The notes beneath the pieces are model-generated. The model saw nothing but the letters and a program-made list of their open reading frames with translations. It had not been told where the DNA came from and made no database searches. The position numbers were made by a program, and so were the translations under genes. From Craspedostauros australis (lineage: Eukaryota > Bacillariophyta > Bacillariophyceae > Mastogloiales > Achnanthaceae), in NCBI GenBank assembly GCA_026770025.1, contig JAMXDE010000006.1, positions 2,548,001 to 2,612,000 of the forward strand: 64,000 nucleotides of DNA, written 5' to 3'. Shown here in pieces: positions 21,201-32,910 of this stretch; the stretch's first letter is position 1; every line of letters begins with the position of its first letter.

Positions 21201-24200
21201 CAGGTAGTAGTTGTCCCCCGTCTCGAAGAATCGCGTTTGGAGAGTCTGTCGTTGGAACGTCGGCGAAAGGTCGGCCAGCAGCTTGGTCGCCTTCACGAGC
21301 TTGGGAAAGACAGGATCGAACTCGTTCAGGTCGTGATATCTGGATTCGTCGGCGAGCTTGGCGAAGTGAAGCTGCCAGTCCGTGTCATCTCTCATGAACT
21401 CGTACATGCGCTTGCAGACGAGCCGCTGGCGGACCATCTTGGTGAAGTCGCCGATGATGCGCGTGTTCTGGTCGTTCGTTGATCGGAAGTCATCCAAGAG
21501 GCCTTGGCCCCATCGCTTCTCGCCGAAGTTGTGCATGCCAAGCGAAATCTTCAATCCCTGAATGCAACAGACGCCGTATGGCTCCTCGGTGGTTGCGGTG
21601 AAGTGGACCTTGGACCCGTTCGGTTTTCTGAGAGGATTGTGTTCGGAATGATTCAGCATACGAGTACATGCGCCATCATGGAAGCGAGCCAAGATGAAGG
21701 ATGGGACAGAGCATGAGTGGAGCGTGCACGATTATTCAATAGTTGGCGTGTGAGTGTCGATGAGCGAGATGGCCGATACAGAGATTGCCGAGAAAGGAGC
21801 AGGCCGCCTCAGAACAGAGGTGCAGCATGCCAGGTACAACGCATTGTCAAGCTTCCGGCCTCAATCCCGAGGTGCACTTACCCGATGCATTCAACAACGT
21901 GTGTGTGGCCGACGTCGAGGCTGAATTTCTCCTTGCGGATAGACTTCATGGCCAGCTCGTCTCGTGCATAGCCACCAGAAAGACCCTTCTGCACGCATTC
22001 CAGAATCACATGGCTGACATCCGCGTGGCGCGAGGTGCCCTTCGGGTAGACCGATGGCAGGTTGTGTGCCGTGGCCTTGAGATCCGACACGCCCTTCTTG
22101 AGGGCGGTGAAAGAGTACGTGCGAGAGATGAGGTCAACTCCTGTGAGCTTGAAGGGTAGCACTGCGCCTTCCAATCGAATATATACGCCGTACTCGACAC
22201 CGATCTTCAGGTCGTCCAGGCCCAATGGCTGTGTGTAGATGAGGTCGGCAACCTTCCAGGACCAATATTCCTTTGACGGGGCGCCATTGGGATCGTGGCG
22301 GCGGAGAATGCGGTCGTCAATCTTCAGCGCATCGCCAAGCTTGATGAGATTGTTCGTTGACAGATCGTAACGGGTCTTCGAGTTGGTGAAACACTGGATC
22401 ACGCCCTTGGACCAAAGCTTGGACACTTCCACATGCAGCATGTTCTCCAGGTCCTTGATCGTGATTTCAACGAATCCTTGGGAGGCTCTGTGTAGGCATT
22501 ATGGTTGTCAGTATCAGAGTGTCCAGGGTACACATGGCGAGACGTGATTGACGTTGGAAATTGTTGTTGTTGTTGGCGGTGGTGGTGACGACAGCGATGG
22601 TACGTGGAATGAACGCAGGCGAGACGAGTGAGATGGCGAAGATCATGAAGCAGTAGATTCGGTTGTAGTGGACACCACATCCACAGCCATACACGCATAC
22701 ACGTCCGCATGCACAACATCAGCAGCATCATTTGAATCCAAGGCATGCGCGATGCAAGAACGAAGCTGAAATGCAAGCGAAAGGCATCATGCCAAATCAC
22801 ATCCACGACACTTACAGTGTATTGCCCAGCTGCGCATCGGTTTCGCCTGACGCAGGGATGAAGACATCCTCGAAACCCGTTCCGAGATGGTACCGCAGCA
22901 TGGCGATCCATCGTGCATCCAACCGAACGATTTGCGCCCGTTCGAATGTCGAACCGCCCTTCGTGAATGCATCTCGTGCTTCGTACAGCTTCATTTTGCC
23001 TCCGCTGACGAGGACGTTCTCGGTGCAGTGGATGGTGGTCATGAGGCCGGTGGGGCCACCTCCGATCACGATCATGGACTGCGGTGGCACCTTAACGATC
23101 TTCGTGCGTGCCAACGCCACCCACTCAGGATCGACCGGCGTGAACTTCTTGTGGCACATGAATGGCTGATATTCCTTCGTTCGCGAGTTGTACGTGAAGT
23201 ACTGCCTGCCTGGCTCCAAGTCTTGCAGTGCCACCTGCACCTGATTCGATCGTTGGACTTCGCGCAGGACATTGAGGCGAGCGTTGTCAAGCTCTTCGCA
23301 GCACAGCTGCGACAGGACCATCAACCGCCGCAACGCGATCCTGAGGTACGTGAATTCCATGAAGGCGTTGTACTTGAACTTCTTGCCTTGCTCAAGTTCC
23401 ATGTACATGTAGGCACGCTGCGCACGCGTGACCGCTTCGGCCACTGGCACGTAGGCTCTGCAGCGCACGGATCCGTTGTGGAGACGAACGAAGCGCTCCA
23501 GGCCGGAATCGACGTGGACGAAGCGATGCAAGTCCCTTCCAGTGACCTTCGCGTCGTAGATGTACGCGGCACGCTTCTCGCCTTCCTCCAGCCAGTACCA
23601 TTCGTCATGCACGACTTCTTCGACGTAGTCGCCCTGCGACAGCTCGCGGATGGCCTCGTTCAGGAACTCGCGACGCATGCCACGCTGCAGCAACGTTTTA
23701 ACACGGCCGAGCAACAGCTGACATGGTCGCGTCTTGACGAGCTTGTTCTTGACGAGTTCCATGAGCGTGCGCTTGTCACGTGGGGTCGTGAGCAGCAACG
23801 CACCGCGGATGCGCCGCTCGCTGACGTTGGGACCTGGGTTCTTTCCCTTGAGGTGATTGATGATGCCCTTCTTCAGGTCTTCATCCGATGGGATCTTCCA
23901 CGCGACCTGCGTCATGAGGTCGTGGCCAAGCCGGATGCCAATCTCGACGGCTGTGACGGCCTGGTACACCTCCTGCGCCTCTTGCTCGATCAATTCGCAC
24001 GCCTGCAGTATGGCGTCCAACCACGAGCGCAGGGGATCGATGACGGATGCCACGCCAGCGCACAGATTGGTGACGATTTTGTCCTGCATGTCGCGCACGA
24101 GGGTCTTGCAGCCATCCGATTTGCTGCTGGGCTGGAGTTCCTGACAGTGCCTGACGAATGGCCCCAGCACGGTGGCGTCCCATCGATTGCGGCCGCGCAA

Positions 24201-26480
24201 CGATGACAGGACGACGCAGACCGCCGGCATGTGGAATCGCATTGCTTCGAAGGGATCCAGCTGTTCCATGCGCTGATGGGCGAAGTTGCCGGACGGTTGG
24301 TCGAGCATGCTGTGCCAATGCCAGGCTACTTGGTACAAGGTGTGGACGACGCCGTTGTTGACCATCGTTGGAATGGGCTGCGCGACGAACGTGCGCAGGA
24401 TAGACTCGTCCGTTGGCAGGCGATGGTCGAGGCGGAATTCGTTCGTTTTGATGCGCCCAAAGTAGGTGCCGTACTGGTTCCTGTTGGCCAATTCGAAGCC
24501 GTTGGATTCCGCGGCCAGGTTCTGCGCGATGGTGGAAGGATTGTCGGTGAGCAATCCTTCGCGGCCCTGCGTGATCACCCTGGTGATCCAGTTGCCGGGG
24601 CCAAGAAGGAGCCTCGTGATGCTGGCCAGCGCATGGTCCCTCGTGGCCGGAAAGTTCTCCGTGGCTGGGAACGAGGTGATGCCCACAAAGGGGAGCTGCC
24701 CCCATCCATCGAACCATCGATTCCACGTGATCTGGGTGTGCCAGTGCCAGAAGAAGTCCCATCGCGGCAGGATGGTCTGCACGAGGATGCGGCTGACGTT
24801 GCGGTTGCTGAAGGCGATTCGCAGGATGTAGTCCACGTCCCTGCGGCTCTCCAGATCCATGGCCTCGATGACCTGTCCCAGGACGTAGGATTCGTAGCCG
24901 GTGAGGAATGGCAGGAAGAGCTGCAGCTGGCGCGTGACACGCGCACCGGACATGGGATCGAAGGTGTTGCAGAGCAAGCGGCGCAAGATGCCACGCCAGG
25001 CTCCGCCGAACGTACCAATCTCGCTGCTGACCTCGAAGTCCCGCACGCTGCCTTCGTACAAGCGTTCGCGCAGAGAAACGGCGCGTTCCGCGAAGAAGAG
25101 GGAATCTTCCTGCGCCGCCGGTGCGGTCGTCTTGGCTGCGGTGACAACGAGCGCACCGGCGTTATCCATCTCCTGGTAACGCTTGGAATCCAGGAAGTGC
25201 TGCTGCGACACGACGATGGATGTTCCGTTCTCGATATCGAGCAGGCGCTTGGGTGCAAAGCTCTGGACGCGGTCCAACGCCTTGACTTCGGGATCGTTGA
25301 GGTTGGTGTAGGTGTCGGCGCGCTGCTGCGACTTCCACGCACCGTAGGAATCGTCGTAGGATGGCAGGGATTCGTTGCTGAGCGTGTGTCCCGATTGCAG
25401 ACGGTGCGAAACTCGGAGACCTGCCACGGGGAGCACCGACAGCCTGACGGTCTTCTTGCCGGCGATGGTGGAGCCCGTGCGATCCAGGAGGGGTGAATCC
25501 TCCTCCGTGCGGCCAATCGGCACGCCGCTCTTCTTGACGCCGTCGCCGCTTCCGAGAGTCTGACGCAGCCTTCCGACGAAGGAGTTGGACTGCTTGATGC
25601 GCTGCTCCTTCTTGGCCGCTGCGGTGGCTGCTGCTGCGCGTGCGGCGCGGCTGCTGTACCTGCTGCCAACGACAACGTCCTCCGCATCCCTCGCCTTAAG
25701 CAGGCTGGGGACGCTGGAGGGCGGCGGTCCTCCTGGCAGACGCGTGCCTGTGGTTCCGGCAGACTGGATGGAGGCGGCAGATGCAACGGTGCTGCCGCCA
25801 TGTTTGTTCCTATTGTTGTTCCTGTTGTTGCTGCTGCTGCCAGTCTGATTGTTTTTGTTGGTCTTGCTGCGTGGGCGCGGGGGTGGCATGATCGGCTGCG
25901 ATGTGACGGCGTCGCTCGTGGCTTGGGGAGAGGCGTTGAGGTTGGCAAAGGCGGACTGAGGTGGGGCGGGACGCATGGAGGTGTCGGAGAGCAGCATCGT
26001 GGAAGATGCCTGGGTCTGTCCCATGCGCGATGACTGGCTGGACCCCAGCGGGGCATTCATCTCGGCAGTCCGGAATGCTCCTCGTGGCGGAGTCTGCGCT
26101 TGAGCTTGAGCCTGCGCTTGAGCCTGAGCTTGGACTTGACGCTGAGCAGGAACAGGAACTCCACCAATGTCTGGCTGGCTGATGGCATCGACCGATGGAC
26201 CCCTGGTGGCAGTTGACATGAGGGAGGCCACGGAAACGGGGGCCTGGATGCTGGAGGATGACTGTCTCTCTTGCGGATCTCGCTGCTGCTGCTGCTGCTG
26301 TTGGCTCATCATCTGGCGGCCTCCGCTGGCAGGCGCGTTGGCTGGCATCCGACCGACGGGCAGAGTGCTGCGGCCAACGGAGCTGTTCAGGTCGATCGTT
26401 GAGAAGCGGTCCTGGTTGCGAGATGGGTCTCCGCGAAAGGCCTCATCATGGAACTCGTCGTTCGAGTGAGAGGACGACAT
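18267..26480 (-). CDS. Giant (2543 aa) MICAL-like FAD-monooxygenase-domain membrane protein
   Basis: Three exons on the minus strand: 26480-22816, 22487-21882 and 21627-18267. The introns (22488-22815 and 21628-21881) have GTAAG donors and CAG acceptors, and the total is exactly 2544 codons including the stop. Residues about 1-380 are low in complexity (Gln, Ala, Ser, Arg). About 450-1130 is an unfamiliar helical region. A Rossmann FAD motif VIGGGPTGL (GxGxxG at 1140-1145) follows, with LYEARD at the end of the next strand. Beyond it are EITIKDLENMLHVEV in exon 2 and FAFVGDEQSTPHF (GD at 1749-1750), which correspond in order and spacing style to the two later flavin motifs of MICAL-type aromatic hydroxylases. 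After about 2005 come five to six hydrophobic membrane segments (about 2007-2052, 2305-2375, 2400-2462). I know no named family with this layout. The flavin role is inferred from motifs. Confidence 0.8.
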
Positions 26481-28430
26481 CTTGGGAGATGCAGAGTTGT
26501 GCCTGCGCTGCGTTTGTGTTGCCTTCTTGCCTTCCTGTCTTCTTGCGTTCTTGTCTTCTTGCTCGTCGCAGTACTGATACGTGCGAGTGCGATCAAGAGC
26601 TGCTCTGCTCAACGATTCTCGTCTTCGCTTTCGTTTTTCTTGTTCGCTTTTGTGGTTGCCACCACCTTGCGCTTCTCCTTTGTTTCTGGATACTCTCGAC
26701 TTGCGGTTGCGATTGTTGTTGCTATCCAGCCGTGTGCTTGGCTGTGGCAATGCCTCTTGGCAGGGTGGCTGGTGCTGAGGATGCCGGGGGAGGCTTCACG
26801 ACGATGCTTTTTGGGAATTTGTGTGCCCTCACTGCTTGCGTCGGTGCGTGTTCGGCAGTACACACGATGGTTCTCGTGGTGTTGGTTATGGCGTCCGGAA
26901 CGTCGCAGTTGTTCGTGGTGTGGCTCTTTGGTTGGAAGTTGCGGAAGAACGTGTTAATTCTGTTGGCACCAAAAATTTATGAGATCGATCTGGCGATCTC
27001 TTGCCTCTTTGTCGTTGGCGTCAACAAATTCGGCGCATCTCCTGTGTCTCTCAGTCGCGTCTTCCTCTCTCCTCACTCTTGCGCACCTGAATGTGTTGGT
27101 CTCCAAGCCTTCATTCCGCGCTTCAATCATTCCCAAACACAGAACAAGCAAGATCCCATTCCCCATTCACCAGCTCATCCATTCTCTCCTCCACACTCGC
27201 TCATTCACACATCAAACAAGAAGCACGCTCCCCTTGGCGCAGTCACACAAAGTGCGAGTATCACGAGGGGCATGAATGATGTTGATTGCTCAATCAGGAC
27301 CAAGATCACGCCCCTCGACCAAGATTTGTTCGTGTTCGGGTTTTTTCTCGAAGCACATGATTTGGCGCCAGATGTGACTCGACCAGGACTGCAACAGCGC
27401 CTTCTCTTGTTACGAGTGCTCCCCACACACTGCCCCTCTCTTCACAGATAGATGAAGAGATAAATGTCTTCCGTACGAATCGAACATATCCCGCATCGCA
27501 TCCATAATGCGTGACAACACATCCCCCCTGCTCAATCCAAAATCGGACTCGAAAGGATATCGTTTCGGTTTGGTCTTCCTACGATTGAATTCGATTCACT
27601 TTCGTGATGTTGGTTTGGTTGCGGAGATAGATCTATTCCAAGCAAGCGATCTGCGATTGCATTTCCTGCTTGGCAGCAGGTCTTGTCAGAGAGGTGATTT
27701 TGATCACATGGCAGCCAGTGCGAACTGAACGAAGCGTGCCCTGCTCTACGACTGCACCATTGTACGTACGTACAAGGATCCGTGCGCAAGCTTCTTCGCG
27801 ATTGATTTTGGTTGCATTCTTCTGATCTTGCTTGGGGTGATCAGTTCGCACACTTCCGAGATACAGCTGCATACAGATGGCGGTCGTAAAGGGACACTCG
27901 TACGACTACTCTATCTATTTGCGAGCGTGTGCTGGGTGTCAACTTCTGCCATGGAACATTTGTCAACGAGGAGTCGTGGGACGGGAGGTGACATCTTTGC
28001 ACATGATTTGATTGATCTCAATTCTATCCAAGAGGCAAGGAAGCGTGTCGTGTTTCGTTCACTGTTGGAAAGTGAGGGCAGAGTGAGGTAGAAGCTTTGG
28101 GGATGGGAGAACCCTGCCAGGGGCAGTGGGGATGTTGTACGGATACCGTACCGATGGGTCGCAGGCCGCACCCCATGGTACGCACTCTCGCTTCATAGAT
28201 GCCTTGGAGGGTTGGCGATGTCAACTTGATTCGTAGGTGGGAGGTCTGTAGTTAGATGTCTAGAGAAAGGGAGAGAGAGAGGCCACAACGGGCAGCAGAA
28301 CTCGTCGAGACGAACAGAGTAAAATTGAGTTGTGTCGCATCGGCTGCTACGTATTCTATGACACTGTTTACTCGTAGAGTAGATCGCAGAGTACTCCGTT
28401 TGCATACCAACAGTGCCAAAGGCAAAAGCA
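26481..28430. other. Intergenic, upstream of the giant gene
   Basis: 1.95 kb without a convincing gene; several open frames run through it in both strands with unremarkable composition. The stretch just above 26480 is open for 90 further codons upstream of the chosen start but lacks an ATG. One TACTCGCA motif lies on the minus strand at 27253. Confidence 0.45.
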
Positions 28431-29483
28431 TCAGTCGCCAAAGACGACGCATCGATTGTTGTACACGATGACGCGATCCTCCAAATGGGCCTCCAGCGCC
28501 TTCGACAGCACGGTGCCTTCCAGTATCCGTCCCTTGCGCATGAGATCGGGCACTGTATCGCGGTGCGTCACGGACAGCACGTCTTGCGTGATGATGGGGC
28601 CCTCGTCGAGATCGACGGTGGCATAGTGCGCCGTCGCTCCCACGAGCTTGACGCCACGTTCCGAGGCACGTTGGTACGGGCTGCCGCCGCTGAATGCTGG
28701 CAGGAAGGAATGGTGGATATTGATGATGCGGTTGGGGAATTGCTGCAGGAAGGAATCCGTCAGCACCTGCATGTACCTCGCCAGCACCACGACGTCGACG
28801 TCCTTGAGCAACTCCAGCTGCTTGGCTTCTTGCTCCTGCTTGTTCTGGGCCGTCACGGGCAACACGTGGTACGGCAGATCGAAGGTGTCCGCCACATGAC
28901 GTAGAGTCTCATGGTTGCTGATGATGACCTCGATGTCCATGTCGAGCTCGTGCGCGGAATGGCGCAGCAGCAGCTCCCACAGGCAACGGTCGTACTTGGA
29001 CACCATGATGCCGACCTTCGGCTTGCGATCGCGCCAGTTCAAGATGGGCTCCAACCCCATCCGGTCGCAAACATCGTCAATTTCTTGTTGGCATGCGACT
29101 TTGTCGATGCTGGCGGCGTCTGCAATGATAGCATCGTGGTTATCGTATTCAAAGGCAATGCGCTGAAAGAACTTTTCATGGTTGCGATCGACCCACTGCT
29201 CGCTGTTGGTGATGCTGCAGCCGTATCTTCCCAGGATCTGAGTGCAGGCTGCGACAATTCCAGTCTGGTCCGGTCCGGTCACGCGCAACGTTCCCCAAGC
29301 TCTTCCTTTCTTTGTTGGTTTGGGTGTTGTCGTCGGCGGTCGCGATGGCATCGACAACGACGACGTGAATAGTCGCGTTCGTCTACTCCGGCTTGCACAG
29401 CTCGCCTGTGCGGTTGGCCTGGCGAAAACTACTCCAGAGCGGATCGGCAGACGGCGCAGCGCTGATGACGAGCGTGACAACAT
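28431..29483 (-). CDS. purU: Formyltetrahydrofolate deformylase (PurU), mitochondrial
   Basis: 350 residues. The enzyme hydrolyses 10-formyl-tetrahydrofolate to formate and tetrahydrofolate and balances the one-carbon pool. Residues 1-60 are rich in Arg, Ser and Ala with almost no acidic residues, a typical mitochondrial presequence (MLSRSSSALRRLPIRSG). Residues about 65-150 form an ACT domain beginning GTLRVTGPDQTGIVAACTQ. Residues about 155-345 form the formyltransferase domain, with NIHHSFLPAF holding the catalytic Asn and His and HYATVDLDEGPIITQ holding the catalytic Asp. Length is somewhat above the bacterial form because of the presequence. The gene is divergent from the YjbQ-type gene, with 487 bp between the two starts. 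Confidence 0.95.
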   Translation of the reverse strand: MLSRSSSALRRLPIRSGVVFARPTAQASCASRSRRTRLFTSSLSMPSRPPTTTPKPTKKGRAWGTLRVTGPDQTGIVAACTQILGRYGCSITNSEQWVDRNHEKFFQRIAFEYDNHDAIIADAASIDKVACQQEIDDVCDRMGLEPILNWRDRKPKVGIMVSKYDRCLWELLLRHSAHELDMDIEVIISNHETLRHVADTFDLPYHVLPVTAQNKQEQEAKQLELLKDVDVVVLARYMQVLTDSFLQQFPNRIINIHHSFLPAFSGGSPYQRASERGVKLVGATAHYATVDLDEGPIITQDVLSVTHRDTVPDLMRKGRILEGTVLSKALEAHLEDRVIVYNNRCVVFGD

Positions 29484-29970
29484 CTCTTCTTCGATAGATC
29501 CAACGTGGATGTATGCTCGGAGTACAACGGTGCTTCTGATGCTGCTCTGCTCTACTTTAATCTACTTTAATTGATGTTCTCTTTATCGTTGTTTGAAAAG
29601 AGTCGAGGATGATGTAATACACGGATCTTGTCAGAGCAGCATCGCATGCTCCGGATGAGTGGCAACAGCTTCCGCGGAGGGTCATGGAATGGAGCCAGTC
29701 GACGCCAACTTTCATGGATCGCTGTCCTTTTGTGCGTTGACACCACAAGTTCTCTTTGTGTAGTCGTATTAGTCGGATACACGATCTTGGGAAAAGATCC
29801 GCCATCATCATGACCATCGCGGTCGTGACCATCATCCTTCCCGACAACACAGGAGGTCCCACAATCAAGAGAAAGAACAACTCCCAGCAGTATCGTCTGG
29901 ACGCTGAGCAAACAAAAGGCAGCGGCATACGACTCACACCTACAGAGTACTGATAGAGCAGTGTATTACG
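29484..29970. other. Shared upstream region of purU and the YjbQ-type gene
   Basis: 487 bp between two divergent start codons, presumably a bidirectional promoter. No further feature is recognised. Confidence 0.5.
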
Positions 29971-30630
29971 ATGCAAAGAACGCGCGGAAGGACCATTCTG
30001 GGACATTTGCTCATCGTTCTTCTCGTCTTGGCCAACAACATCGCAGTTCCCGTCGCCAGCTTCCTGCTTCTGCCTTGCGCAACTCGCGCAGCATCCATCC
30101 AAGACAGTTGCTTGCAGCAGTCGTCGAACTCCCAATCCGCAGACATCGACGCGACAGCCAAGATGGCGCCCAAGATCCCGCAGTGGTTCCAGCACGAGAT
30201 CACCATCACGGCGCCTAAGCGCGGTTGCCATCTCATCACCAACGACATCCTCAAGGCCGCACCGGAGATCTCCCAACTGCAAATGGGGCTGTGCAACCTC
30301 TTCGTGCAGCACACATCAGCGTCGCTCACGATCAATGAGAATGCCGATCCCGACGTGCGACGTGACATGGAGGTGGCGATGAACAAGATCATTCCGGCCG
30401 AATGGAATCGCGATGGGACCTTTCGGCACACCATGGAGGGAGATGACGATATGCCCGGGCATGTCAAGTCGAGTCTCATGGGTGTCAGCCTGAACATTCC
30501 CATCCGCAATGGTCGGTTGGCGTTGGGGACCTGGCAGGGTATCTACCTCAACGAGCACCGTGATCAAGGTGGTTGGGGCGGCGGCCACGCCAGGCACATC
30601 GTCATCACATTGCAGGGCGTATCCAAGTGA
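29971..30630 (+). CDS. YjbQ/UPF0047 family protein, predicted plastid
   Basis: 219 residues. A strong signal peptide (residues 8-30, LGHLLIVLLVLANNIAVPVAS) is followed directly by F31, the diatom plastid context. The mature domain (about 75-218) is a full YjbQ/UPF0047 fold: LFVQHTSASLTINENADPDVRRD, then GDDDMPGHVKSSLMG, LGTWQGIYLNEHRD and the C-terminal HARHIVITLQG. The conserved His, Glu, Asp and Trp residues of the family are present. The Escherichia coli member has weak thiamine-phosphate-synthase activity; the physiological role is uncertain, so I give no enzyme name. The gene is convergent with the Prp19 gene. Confidence 0.9.
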   Translation: MQRTRGRTILGHLLIVLLVLANNIAVPVASFLLLPCATRAASIQDSCLQQSSNSQSADIDATAKMAPKIPQWFQHEITITAPKRGCHLITNDILKAAPEISQLQMGLCNLFVQHTSASLTINENADPDVRRDMEVAMNKIIPAEWNRDGTFRHTMEGDDDMPGHVKSSLMGVSLNIPIRNGRLALGTWQGIYLNEHRDQGGWGGGHARHIVITLQGVSK

Positions 30631-31062
30631 GTTCTGCGAACATACGGGTACGTATAGTACACGGATGGAGGCCTGAATGTACATGTATGCATCAAAGTAC
30701 TCGCAGATGTGCGAATGCGGTGGTGGAAAGCCAACATCCATGTGCTCCAGTACACGATGGCCACTCTCTGCAGTAGTTCCAACATATACAATAACTATTC
30801 GTGGTGCTTAGTCTTTCCTTGTTTCCTTTCTTTTCCGTTCATTTCATTGTATGCGGTGATTGTCTTGTTTGCTCCCTCTTTGTCAGTCGGTCACAACTGT
30901 GCACAGTACTGTGACGAATCAAGCCTACGTGGATCTTGGATAGAGTAATGTGTTGCACTCGAGCTAGTTGTACCTTTTGGGATTGGCACGCAGCATGCAT
31001 GCATGACTCTTTACATCCGGTCGGCAATTCCATCGTCGGCATCCGTCCGTACATGATGGAGT
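30631..31062. other. Intergenic between convergent genes
   Basis: It holds the 3' ends of the YjbQ-type and Prp19 genes. One copy of AGTACTCGCAGATG is present at about 30697. Nothing else is seen. Confidence 0.5.
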
Positions 31063-32910
31063 TTACTCGCTTCCGTAGAAGGTGACCGATCGGTTGGAGC
31101 CGCTGCTGGTGGCGATCCACTGGCTGGATGGTCCCCACGTGATGCCCGTGATCTTCTTGCCGCTGTACTTGGCGGTGACACCCCATTCTTTGACCGTTGT
31201 GACGACGACGCCGGAGGAGCCACCGTACGCCAGATACTTGCCGCCGTGATCGTAGGCCAGGCAGGACACGCTCGAGAGCTCCTCGTCGTCGCCCGTGTTG
31301 AGCGTCGTCATGACCTTCTGCTTTCGCAGATCCCATGCCTTGACTGCGCCGGAAGCGTGGCAGGATGCCAGGTGGTATCCGTTGTTGGAGAATTCGATGG
31401 CAGTGATGGCATCCGATTCGTCTCCGTCCTGTTCAAGTTGTTGTGTGTTGCATGTGTTGTGGTTTGCATTTGATGGTTGGTGTTGACGATTGATTGTGTT
31501 TGAAGAGATGCATGGATGAATGAGTGAAGGCAACGGCAATCAAATAGAAATAGAGTCGACAAATACGGTACGGAAGAGGACGGTTGAGAATGTGTGAGAA
31601 GACAGCAAAGAAGTCACCGTCTTGAAAGGCTCTCCGCATAGTATGGAATACAGACATGACGTAACATTCGCGTGAACATGGGGATATCCTGGTACTCCGA
31701 TTGCGCTTGCTCAGTTGCTTACCTCCATTGTACTGGCCAAAGACTTGTTCTTGAAATCCCACAGATCGATGGATCCGGTGGATGTGGCGGAAGCGTATAT
31801 AAGACCATCGGGGTGCAAGACGCCGGAGGTGTATTTGGTGGATGACGATTGCGTGAATGTGGAGATGAGGGAGAGACCATCGTCGGTGATGCCCAAGACC
31901 AGAACGGCCCCTGCCGATGTGCAGGCAATGACGTGGGCCTTGGTGGGATGCAGGCGTACATCGACGAGCTTGCCGTCGTCGATGGAGTAGGATCCGACGG
32001 TGTTGCCGTCGGTGTAGTCGAGGAGGGTGACCTTGGTGGAACTGTGCGCGGCGACGACGTACTGGTCGTTCATGTCCAGGGTGATTGTGCTGGAGACGGA
32101 GAAGGAGTGCAGGACGACCTTCTTGTCCGAATCGTAGACGATGACCTGCTTGTCCTTGCCGGCGGTGGCGACGAAGTTTCCGTGCGATGCGATGCTGAGG
32201 ATGGCCTTGCAGCTGGACTTGTGCCAGTTCTTGGCGTCGGAGTTGTCGTCGAAGTCTGACTTGAGGGCATCTGCCGATGGTGCCGCGGCGGCTGCGGCCT
32301 TGACCATGGCCTTTCGCTTGGCGTGCAATTCGTTGCGGACCTTCTCCATCTGATCTACGTGCGACTGCGGGATGTCGTTGTCCATGGGACCGGAGGGCTC
32401 CGTCTTGAGCCTTTTGGTGGCCGGCTCCGCACCGCTGGCGTCGCCGCCGGACGCCTTCCACTGCGCCAATTCCTGGCGGGCGGCGTCGCGCTCCTGCGAG
32501 AGACGCGCCACGACGCGCACGGCCGCATCGTTCTGGTACAGCGCCTGCGACAGCTCCCGGCGCGTCTCCTCTAGGGCCTTGCGCGTGTCAAAGAGGTCCA
32601 GCACCAGCGCGTCGTACTCCTTCTGGAGCAATCCCAGGAGCGAGGGCAGCGAGGAGGCGGGGTTGGGTCTCGGAGGCACGACGGTTCCGGACCTGCTGAC
32701 TTCGATGAGATCGTCCTCGGAGAGCGGTCTGGCGGAGCCCTTGTCGTCCCCGGAAGCAGCCTCGAAGGGATCCACGCCGCCGTTCTCCGCGAGCTTGGTG
32801 AGCAGCAGGTTCTTGAAGCACACATGGCCGGACGGGGTGACGACGATCGTCTGGTTTTCGGTGGCGGTCGCCAAGGCCTGGCCTGAGAGTTGACAGAGTC
32901 CTGCAAACAT
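31063..32910 (-). CDS. PRP19: Pre-mRNA-processing factor 19 (U-box E3 ligase with WD40 repeats)
   Basis: Two exons, 32910-31723 and 31428-31063, encode 517 residues, close to the usual 500 or so. The intron 31429-31722 (GTAAGC...AACAG) falls between codons. The N-terminus (MFAGLCQLSGQALATATENQ, then the ENGGVDPF segment) is the Prp19 U-box, the E2-binding ubiquitin-ligase module. A coiled-coil tetramerisation region follows (about 85-135, KEYDALVLDLFDTRKALEETRRELSQALY within PSLLGLLQ...). The WD40 propeller covers about 215-517, with late blades such as AITAIEFSNNGYHLASCHASGAVKAWDLR. It is the scaffold of the NineTeen complex that activates the spliceosome in the nucleus. The gene is divergent from the PI4-kinase gene. 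Confidence 0.95.

Noticed and set aside
19380-21482. 700-codon open frame on the plus strand
   Set aside because: Antisense to exon 3 of the giant flavoprotein gene; no recognisable domain, and the minus strand has motifs, introns and membrane segments.
21693-21807. Alternative acceptor at 21808 for the second intron of the giant gene
   Set aside because: Phase fits, but a TAA follows in frame near 21734; the acceptor before 21627 gives an uninterrupted frame.
22887-26056. Several 290-490-codon frames on both strands
   Set aside because: They lie within exon 1 of the giant gene in other frames and are rich in Arg, Ser and Pro, as expected for shadow frames.
31433-32461. 342-codon frame rich in Arg and His
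   Set aside because: Shadow of PRP19 exon 1 and its intron in another frame.
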